A stretch of 20,943 nt of DNA, from assembly GCA_039545315.1 (NCBI GenBank), contig BCIM01000002.1:1-20943 (forward strand), in the 5' to 3' direction. The stretch comes from Kondoa malvinella. Taxonomy: Eukaryota; Basidiomycota; Agaricostilbomycetes; Agaricostilbales; Kondoaceae. The position numbers and the translations under genes are program-made. Below, in pieces: positions 7,263 through 15,726 of this stretch. Under the pieces are notes generated by a model. It worked only from the letters and a program-made list of their open reading frames with translations, searched no databases and was not told the origin of the DNA. Positions within the stretch are counted from its first letter, which is position 1. Every line of letters starts with the position of its first letter.

Positions 7263-9378
7263 TCACTTGTCCGGCTTCCTGCCCACTCTCCACCACTGTC
7301 GCATACAGCTGTAGCCTGTTGAAAAGGGTTCGAGATGTCATGAAGCTTCGGTAAGGGAGCCGTACCATCAAGGTCGAATGCTTTGAGTGAAGGTCAGCTG
7401 TTGTCAGAATAGATAGATCAAGAGATACTCACAGTTTTTCGGATCGCATGAGCATTTTCCGTTGTCGATAAATTTCTGACGATTCGCAGGACTGTATAAG
7501 CACGTAAGCACCACAGCTTGATCAAAGAGAAGGATAAGGAACCAATGGGTGTACGGCCAAACAAGCATAGGTATGAGCCATGAACTTGCTATTGTAGCGA
7601 TTGCAAACTTACATTATGCCTGTAAGCTATTTAAGAGAATGATCAGCGAACACACAGCGACCAAGAACACTACGCCTCACCAATGTCATCAAACTGGTGT
7701 AACCTGCTTGCCGGCAAGAACAGAGCTGCTGCAATAGAATGGACAGGCGCACTATTAAAAAGGAATGAGAAATTTTCAAGCAGCCCAAAGATGCGACTCA
7801 CTCTCCCCAACGCTCATAGAAGAAGTTGCCTGTCGAATCAAGGTATTCGAAGAACTGTAAAGTAAAGTCAGCCAGCAGAATCTAAAGTACAAGCTGACAA
7901 ACATCTTGATATTCTTTGCTTCGCCAAAATCGCAGATCAGCGATCTCGAAGTTGCCTTGGCAGACGATCAGGAGGCCGCATAATCGGACATGGGACAAGC
8001 TTACTCCAGAAACTGTCAGCCAGAAGGCGAATTAGCTTCGAAGAGTAAAGATCGCTATAGACTGACTGGCACAGGTTGTACTCTCCATCCATGCCTTTCC
8101 ACACATCATCCACCATGAAATGTAGTGCATTGTCAGGCGCGACATATTCTGGATGAAGCTTGACAAATTCGCGCACGGTTGGCCAAAGCGACTCTATCGT
8201 CCGACGATACTCATAAATGGCTATAGTGAAGGAGTAGGTCTTGTTGTTGCGCTCCATGAATAGGAACGGCTGTGATGCGCATCAGCACTACACAAAAGCC
8301 AGACGGAATTGAGCGCACATCATAATCGATATCACAAAAGAATTCCACGCCTCTGAATACAAGGAAACCGTTAGCATGAGCATACACACAGCGAGACTGT
8401 TGCTATTAAGAACTTACGGTTCGATCCGCCAATACCAATCGAACTGCTGCATCAACTCGTGCCGGTAGAAGAAGCTACAAGAGAAACATGAGCAATACAC
8501 AATGGTAGTGTATAAATGAACCTACCCAGAGTTGAAACGACACATATGCCTGGGTGATCCAAATGGCTATTAGATCTGATCAACGCTCACGTAGCCATCT
8601 TCACACACCTATAGCTTTCAGATCCACCATAGATAACACGATCATCCTGCATCCTTTGCCTCTCCTTCTTTGCCTTTTCCTGATCCACCCAATCTGGATA
8701 TCCCCAATGCTCTTTTGGAATCTTGCCAAAGTGAATCTCGCTCCTTGTCATTGACCGTACGCCTTTCTTGAACTCTTCTGTAAAGTCGACATCATTCAAA
8801 AATACCCATGGATACTTTCAGGACGATAGAAGTCAGCTTCCGCGTGCCTATTTAAAGGTTTGCTGGGAATAGCTCACGCCTGCTTTGCGGTTGAAGGCGT
8901 TTTCAACCTGCCGCATGCTATCCTTGATGGAGTTGAGCTCGTTATTTCGTACAAGGGAGACGAATGTAGCTTTTGCACGCTTGTACTTGTTAAGTTTCGC
9001 TGGCTGAATGTCGGGAGGGTATTCCAAGCCAGAATTTGGATCTTTGGTGTATACTGGCTCTAACAGCTGACCGTTTGAGCCTGGTATTGTAGAGTCTCTT
9101 GCATACGTTGTGCCATGACCCCATGTCGGAATCCAATCGCCTGCTGCAGAAGTGTAGCCTTTGCTTGCCGCCAAAGTTCTCGTCAACGTTTCATGTCCAG
9201 GCCCGCCGAAAGCAGCAAGCACGAATGAGACTGTAAAGATGCTGCCAGCAGCAAGTAACAGAGCTCGCAAAGGCCGCGCTTTCAAAGCTTGAAGCGGTGA
9301 TGGGATTCGCGTATAGCTGGCGCTGCTGCCTGTTGTCGCATTCTGCTGACTTGCTAGGAAGTCTTGCCATGCACCCAT
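7263..9378 (-). CDS. GT15 alpha-1,2-mannosyltransferase, KTR/KRE2/MNT1 family
   Basis: Minus-strand exons: 8878-9378, 8609-8814, 8526-8549, 8418-8474, 8319-8352, 8067-8269, 8005-8012, 7903-7955, 7802-7854, 7681-7751, 7613-7626, 7543-7556, 7433-7491, 7366-7380, 7263-7315 (454 residues). The protein has a short cytosolic N-terminus, a type II membrane anchor (LRALLLAAGSIFTVSFVLAA), a stem, then the GT15 catalytic domain: YPWVFLND, PKEHWGYPDW, YGGSESYRHMCRFNSG, DWYWRIEPGVEFFCDIDYD, PTVREFVKLHPEYV, FWSNFEIADLRFWRS, ERWGDAPVHSIAA and FDLDGYSC. The family transfers mannose from GDP-mannose to O- and N-glycans in the Golgi with manganese. From memory of yeast Kre2, the Glu of EPGV and the His of APVHS bind metal and the Glu of NFE is a catalytic candidate; all are present. 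Four exons are 8-15 nt, and the junction at 7557-7612 is abnormal. Confidence 0.9.
8005..8012 (-). other. 8-nt internal micro-exon of the mannosyltransferase gene
   Basis: TTTCTGGA on the minus strand is flanked by ...GGCTGACAG and GTAAGC..., with introns of 54 bp (8013-8066) and 49 bp (7956-8004). It completes the His codon started in the previous exon, encodes Phe-Trp and supplies the first base of the following Ser. The resulting HFWSNFE is the highly conserved GT15 motif, so the exon must be included for a normal enzyme. Because 8 is not a multiple of three, skipping it would shift the frame. Confidence 0.83.
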
Positions 9379-9671
9379 CTTGTCCAGTACAGCCTAGCTG
9401 GCGAGAGCAGAGATAAGGATCAAGTGCTCAGTCGAGGTTGGTCTCCTCAAATTTGCATGGATAGCAGTCAGAAGCCGATAAGAGCACAAGAGGACTGCCT
9501 CTGAGTACGCTGAGGCTGACTCTAAAGCGGCTTGAGCTTGATGACCGGGAGAAGCAAAAGTTGACGTTTCGCTGTAGAGGTGATACCGTAATCAATTTGC
9601 GTCGTCAGAGTTTGGAACACCATGCAATCTACAAGCCTGTTACACATGTACACCAGCAGCGCCTGCCCTTC
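9379..9671. other. Tandem intergenic region, mannosyltransferase 5' side and DBR1 3' side
   Basis: Both flanking genes are on the minus strand, so this 293-bp interval holds the DBR1 3' UTR and the mannosyltransferase promoter. I see no coding or RNA-gene signal in it. Confidence 0.5.
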
Positions 9672-12004
9672 TCATTCTTTTGGAGCAGGGTTGATCTTGT
9701 TCTCGAGCTGAAGGAAAGACATCAATGCGAGCGTTTGCGGATTCGTATACCAAGAAGCTATTTGATGCCTCAGCACATCTTCATAGCTTATGGTACCGCT
9801 GACGTACGATTATAAGGCTGATCTCCACCAGGATCAACCGTGCTTGGTGCGGTTTTGGTGAATTGCTGAATCTGCTCGACCGAGACAGCGCCTCCTTCAG
9901 GCAAATTTGCCGCAATCCATTCGATCTGAGCATCTAGAAGCTTTGATATCTCTATCGCATCTGTTGGTAGCGCTTCTTGTTTGCGGGCGAGCGAAAGATA
10001 AGGGTGAAAAGCGCGAGTAATAGCGAGCCAAAGAGGGTCGTAAGTCATCTTGACTGGTTGAGAGCATTGCACATCAGGTAGGTCAATAAGCTGTCTCGGC
10101 GAATCAGATTAACTAGTATGAAGGCGCTGCATTCGAATTCGACTGACCTGTAGGAACTGCTTTCGATGTCCACATTTGCTCAACGCAAGAAACTTGGTAC
10201 AGCTCTTATCCATATCTACGACAGGCACTTCGAGCTTCTGCTGATCGTATGACAAGTTCTTCTTTGAATAGCCATTACTCGAAAAGCTTGCGTCTGCTTC
10301 CATGCTTGATGGCGGTCTTGACTGAATTTCGACCTTTTCTGGGCTTGTAGGCTGACTCGGCATTCCCGCAAGACTCGCCAATAAAGCTGCTTTCGCCTTT
10401 GCTAGTTCCACGCTCTCATCCACCTCCGCATCCGGTTGTAACGCTTTATCGACGCTTTCGACCGTGTTTGGGTCCTTGATATCTAGCACAACCTCTTCGC
10501 CGTCTTCGCCAATGTCTACTTCTATTTCTATCGCGTCAGGATTCACTTCTTCCTTCTCTTGTTCTGCTTCTGAATCGGAGACAGCAAAATCAATCTCGTC
10601 TGGGTTGACTGACGGTTTAGAGTGCATTTCAGCAGGTTGAGAGGTCCCTTCGGCAGCAGGCGCTTCATCTTCTTCAAAGTCTAGGTCGATAGCATCTGGA
10701 TTTGTGCTCAAACTGGATCGAGTCTCGCCTGTGCTGACTCTTGAGTGAGCTTGACTCCTGTTCAGAACTTGAGTAGGTGAATTGTCGTGTTTGACTAGAC
10801 CGGCGAATTTCGCGTGGAGATGGGCAGAAAACCATAATGGCGGTTGAAGAGTCTGTAAAAGGTTCATGAGAGGTGGTGATCCGAGAGAATTGCGCTTGAT
10901 CTGCTCATTGCGAATGTAGACTCAGTACACGAAAGCGCCACTCCGCAGCCAGACGGACCTCTTCCGCAAAGTAAGGCTTATACTTCACCAAGCCAGCTGT
11001 ATTTCCGTATTTGTCTATATTGCAAGGCCAATCATGAGAAAGGAAGATGTCGGGTTTCTGTCGTGAGAGCTGAACAACAGGTGAGTGAGGATATTCCACA
11101 GGTAGTGGATGGCATACTTGAGCTAGTCGATAGATATCGTATTGACGAGTATGATATATAGAGCGCATTGTAGAGTCTGTATATGGCATCGTTTCGTGGT
11201 GACCTGCTCGCAGCCTTTGCTGATTAGCTAATCACTACAGACCTCGCAAACCTGCGGACCTAAATAGTAAGACCGGTCATTGTAGATGCCGCTGGCACCC
11301 GATATCCGTAGACCATTGATAAGTAACGATCCGGCACCTCCTAGGTAGTAAATGTGCGGTGCGACCCTAGGGCAAATCAGATCAGCGAAAGGTTGACACT
11401 TATTGGAGAGTCATACCAGCCGCCATGATATCTAAAAAAGGGGCAAACGCAACTTAGCGTGTGGGTTTAACAATAGGGTGCTACCACTCACAGCTCCCAC
11501 ATGTAATTGCTGGCTTCGTGATTCCCGCCAATGATGATAGTCAAGACAGGCGCGACGGTTTCACCTGAGTAATACCTCCAATCTTGAGTTCAATTTGACT
11601 CTCTAGATCTACAGCAGACCAGCTCACTTGTGGAAGCCACCGAGTAGACGGTATTTGTCTGGTACAGCTAAACACCGCAAGTCTGCTGGATTCCGTATTG
11701 CCTGAGAAAGCAATCAAACAAAGTACACCCGGCGACTAAGAGGAGCGCACTTGAAAGTCTCCACATATCAGAAGCAGGTCTACTTTGGCTTCTGCCCGTT
11801 CTTCGGCTTGTTTGAGTGAAGCATAAATCTGGCAATGCGACGCGAGAATAAGAGATGATAGACAGCAAATGAATGGATCAAGATAGACAGACAGAGTCTA
11901 GTTGACCATGACAACAGCCTTCTATAGCGATCTAGAGAGCGAAACGCAGAGAAGTCTCATTGGCCAGAATTGGGTATGGTGCAGAGGCATGAGCAAACCT
12001 TCAT
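9672..12004 (-). CDS. DBR1: RNA lariat debranching enzyme
   Basis: Minus-strand exons: 11999-12004, 11893-11931, 11751-11828, 11628-11701, 11492-11575, 11417-11431, 11260-11366, 11118-11203, 10959-11057, 10148-10900, 9808-10090, 9672-9757 (569 residues). The enzyme cleaves the 2',5' branch of excised intron lariats in the nucleus. Metallophosphoesterase motifs appear in order: [33 protein letters not shown] and [12 protein letters not shown]1-specific segments are [65 protein letters not shown] and the C-terminal [18 protein letters not shown]. Between the catalytic and C-terminal domains lies an acidic linker of about 150 residues with three NPD-A/E-I repeats ([24 protein letters not shown]). 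The start ATGAAG forms a 6-nt coding exon joined by a 67-bp intron to IAIEGCCHG, matching the usual M-x-hydrophobic start. It is divergent from the NDUFA4-like gene. Confidence 0.94.
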
Positions 12005-12188
12005 GCCGCTACTGCGTGAAAAGAGTCTCGGGTATCTCGTTACTGATCTGAACGACGTCTTGTCACCTGTTGCTGTTTGGCTGGAACAGCAAGAAAAGGC
12101 CAACAACACGGCAAAATGCTATTTTGCCCTTGAACCGCCTTTTGGTCGATACTGCAACTGCTACACAAGATACACACAGGTATATACA
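12005..12188. promoter_or_regulatory. Bidirectional promoter between DBR1 and the NDUFA4-like gene (184 bp)
   Basis: The two start codons face away from each other across 184 bp, so both core promoters and leaders must lie in it. No clear TATA element decides either direction. Sharing of control between an intron-recycling enzyme and a respiratory subunit is possible but not shown by the sequence. Confidence 0.5.
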
Positions 12189-12828
12189 ATGGCATTCCGT
12201 CAAGTAATGAAGAACTGGGTGAGCCGCAACAGGTCACACACAAGGTCATGCATGAGTTCTAAACATTTGTCACGTTTGCGATAGTATGAACCAGCCGCTA
12301 TTCCCATCTACGTCGTCATTGGGTAGGCCTTTATCCGCTTGCAATAGCATTCCATTTGACACTGTATTTTAATGAATAGCGTTGCGGTAGGCGGAGTAAG
12401 TTGGGATAGCCGCTTAGGACCTCTGAAGATTATCTGATGTGCTTCACGTACCAGGCTGGATACTACATGGGCAGGCGTACGTGTACAAAGCTGCAATTTT
12501 CAGCCCTTGGACTCACCTGGATCAAAAGTGGCTACCGGTCCAGGTCAGTCTGAGCTACTTGCAGACCGTAAAGTTGCTCACAATCAATCATGTAGATGTG
12601 GTTTGGGACAGACACGGCAACCCAGAGCCATGGAACAGAGTGCAGCAGGGGTACGACCATTCTGCTGCATCTTCCGCTGTCAGCTCATTGTGTTTTGTGC
12701 ATCTCAGAGAAAACATCAAATTCGGAGTTCGTCCATGACACAAGCATCTGTCTGTATGCTCTTCGCTGATCCACTTGTTTCTTCAGTCGGTCAACCAGAA
12801 ATTCGACAAACCATACCGCAGACAGTAA
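12189..12828 (+). CDS. NDUFA4: NDUFA4/B12D-family mitochondrial subunit
   Basis: Exons are 12189-12218, 12285-12322, 12380-12395, 12455-12476, 12529-12543, 12596-12650, 12708-12726 and 12787-12828, giving 78 residues. The product starts MAFRQVMKNWYEPAAIPIYV, has one membrane helix (PIYVVIGVAVGGAGYYMGR), then the family signature GPDVVWDRHGNPEPWNRV and a basic tail ending SVNQKFDKPYRRQ. The length and the WDR-x-NPEPWN block match animal NDUFA4 and fungal MLRQ-type proteins. Those sit in the inner mitochondrial membrane and are assigned to complex I or cytochrome c oxidase. Introns are 52-66 bp and take up about 63% of the gene. The 15-nt exon 12529-12543 supplies LATGP just before DVVWDR; the longest open frames here are intron-containing and misleading. 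Confidence 0.88.
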
Positions 12829-13035
12829 GCCCAGCGATCTCCTATCCTGGACCTCTCTCATATGTGCACAGCTTCAATATCGGAGCAGGAAAGGAGGAAG
12901 AGAAGGTTGTCTAATCATTTCACCGAACCTTCAGTACAGTATCGGACCGAATGTTTGTAGCAGCACGCATCGAAGTTCAATGCATATAGTCCTTATTCGC
13001 TCCAGCAAAGTGTTGCTTACAAGGTCCAAGACCAA

Positions 13036-15639
13036 TTACTGCCTTTCTGCCGGATCTACATCCTTCCTCCAAGCATCTACAGAATCTACCAGCTTGGCCG
13101 GCGGAACGATAGCGATACCAGCCGGTCCCATGATCTCACTACCAGACTCTTGCACTGAGTATTGCTGAGCCATCTGTTGCTGTTGATAAGCGACGGCCAT
13201 CATGTGCTGTTGATATTGCATCGCTTGCATTTGCATTGCCTGCATTTGCATCCATTGCTGTTGCTGCTGTTGGGCGACAAACGACTGTCGTGCGTATCCG
13301 AGAGGAATGTTGTCAGCTGTGCTGTTGGTTCTAAGCGGCTTTTCGTCGTCAGCGTCTATCCCACTCTTCCGTCTTGAAGCGAGCGGTTTTTCGTCATCCG
13401 AATCAACGTCATGCCGCTTTGATGTAGCAGCAAGGGGCTTCTCGTCATCCGAGTCTACTTGCTCACTGATACTCGGTACAGGCTGCTGCTGCTGTCTTGC
13501 TTGTGGGTTCGACCACATGGTACCTGACAGTCGATTGCCGAGCGGGACATGTTCTGACGCATCCGAATCTGAGTCATCGGGTGTAGCCTGATCTTCAAGA
13601 TAGGTGTCCAGGTTGAAGCCACCTTCCTCTTCTGGCTCGTAATTGATCTTTGACTTTCGCTCTTCTAGCATCGGCTGAGACCGTCTAGATCGCACAACAG
13701 AAGATATCGGTAGGTCGTCCTCCTCTGCTTGTACTGCTTGCTTCAGTTCCGGTCGAGCTGCTTCTTCTTCTTCTCGGTCATTGAGCACATCTGCCAAAAC
13801 AGCACCCTCCTCTTCATCCTGTCCTTCGTCTGTGCCAACATCGCTGCCACTATCTGACGATGTCGTTGTCCACAGCTTACGCAGCTCATCTGATCTCGAA
13901 GCATAGCTTGCACGAAAAGGTTTATCCGGGCTGCCTTCACCATCTAAAGCCCAAGGGTTCCGTTTCGAAGGCGACGTAGGCGAGAAAGAGGGATCAAAGT
14001 TCGGGTCAAAGTCGAGTGACATTGATATTGCTCTGGAGGGTGTGCCAGGTGGTGAGAGGTAGCGGTCAGAGTATTGAGATTTTGCCGGAGACTCGGGCAA
14101 CGACGAGCCAGGTGGAAGAGATGGTGCGCCAGCTGGTAGCCAAGATGGCTGATTAGTCGTATCGAGCTCTGGTATCGGATCAGATGCAAATTCTTCTGGC
14201 TCGATAGAAAGTTCTTGACGAAGCGGGCTTGGCGGAAGATCGTACTCGGGCGCAGGCATGGTCTCTCGCTTCTTGCCTTTTCTATCAGCCTTTTGTTTCT
14301 TTTTGGCTTCTCTCTCTGCCTTGATAGCGTCATCCACCCGCTTACGTTCTAGGTCCATCTTTCGTTGGGCTTCTTCGACGAGGCGTATCTTTGCTAGCTT
14401 TTCCAGCTCCTTCTCGAGCACCATGTCTCTCCCGAAAATACCAGTCACAGGTCTGCCTGAAGCCTCGGCGGCTGCTTTGTGGGTAGCGAAGCGGAGGAAG
14501 GGCTCAGAATCGTCAGCCGGTGCTGTTGTCGTATCGGCAGCAGATAAGTCATAGTGCGAGTCTGACATCTTGATCCTGTTGTCCCCAGAGAAGACCCTAC
14601 GATGGGAGGTCAGCTGAGATTCGTAGATCTAGGCTTTGAAATACCTTCGACGGCCTTTGATCTCCGCTTTGCGCTGTTCCAGCCGATCCAGCAAACTTAG
14701 ACCATACAGCTTTCCAGCGGGTCTCTCCCTGACTTGCAAAGACTCATTCGACGGAGACTTTTTCACCACTTTGGAGATGCGCTTTGCTGCATCCTCGGCT
14801 TGACCTTCTTCAAACAGCGGCGAAGGCATGACGAGGACTTTTGGTCGCCCAGCATAAGGTGAAGCGAAGACAGGCCGTTCAGCTTCAGCTTCTAGCCTCT
14901 CTGCCCTTTCTTCTGGTGTTTCGGATCTGCCTGGATCAAAGCGGGACAAAGCACTACCAGGTCGGGAAGAAGCAGAATAGGCAGACATGGCTGAAGTAGT
15001 CCTTGAGCGAGTGTACGAGGCGGAATTGTGTGATAGCGATGATGCTGGTCGTTGGTTTACGTCACCTTGCTCGTCTTGCAGGTAAGCTAGACCTGTCTCT
15101 TCATCTTCTAAAGATGTGCGAGACTTGCTGGGACGCTTTGGAGTTCTTCAAGAGCCACTTCAGCAACTGCCTAGCGACACGCACAGGCAGCTGACCTTTG
15201 TTCGTTCGACACATCGCCAACCTTGTCTAGACCCCACTCGCTCAGCGTCTCTGCTATTGAAACAGCATCATCGCTGTGCTTTTCTGATCCGTTCTCACTC
15301 TTGACGGGCGCCAGGTGAGTTTCCCTGTTCCAGGAAAGCAAGCTCGAAGGTCGGTCACCAAAACCTTGCGACAGATAGTCTGGCGTCTTTGCTCTAGGTC
15401 CTGCTATCGGATCTTCTTGCAGTTTGTGAGGTGAAGGGAGTCCAAAGTAGTCGATGCAGGCTTCATTCGTCCTGTACTACAAACCAGAATTGACTTAGCT
15501 GCCAGTTCGCATGACGGAACTTGCACCAGCACAAGCTCACGGGTGTCACGATAGCCGACTGATTGATGGAGTGTTCTTCATCTTCGTCGACCAGCTCTGC
15601 TAGCAACTCAAGACGCTGTATAAGCTGCGCGTCGTTCAT
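13036..15639 (-). CDS. Long disordered protein with acidic and Gln-rich repeats
   Basis: Minus-strand exons are 15541-15639, 15196-15476, 14645-15145 and 13036-14596 (813 residues). The start is the ATG at 15637-15639 (MNDAQLIQRLELLAELVDED). I do not recognise the family. Conserved-looking blocks are YFGLPSPHKLQEDP, KTPDYLSQGFGDRPSSL, SIAETLSEWGLDK, TGLAYLQDEQ and RRVFSGDNRIKM. Next come a Lys/Glu-rich coiled coil (around LEKELEKLAKIRLVEEAQRK), Ser/Pro-rich and acidic stretches, three copies of a D-x-DDEKPL motif (13338-13455), and a Gln/Met-rich tract (13150-13280) ahead of a short conserved-looking end. No membrane segment or enzyme motif is visible. The splices are phase-consistent and join short conserved-looking blocks, but more introns could exist in the long last exon. 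A scaffold or RNA/chromatin-associated regulator is only a guess from composition. Confidence 0.7.
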
Positions 15640-15726
15640 CGTCGAAACAAGCAAAGAGAGCGGAATATTTGTTGACCGAGCTCCGCTTGAGTCTATAATT
15701 AAGTTCGGTATACATTCTGAACGACT

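Noticed and set aside
12439..12914. Overlapping plus-strand frames of 99 and 135 codons
   Set aside because: They read through introns of the NDUFA4-like gene; the spliced model restores the full family sequence in order.
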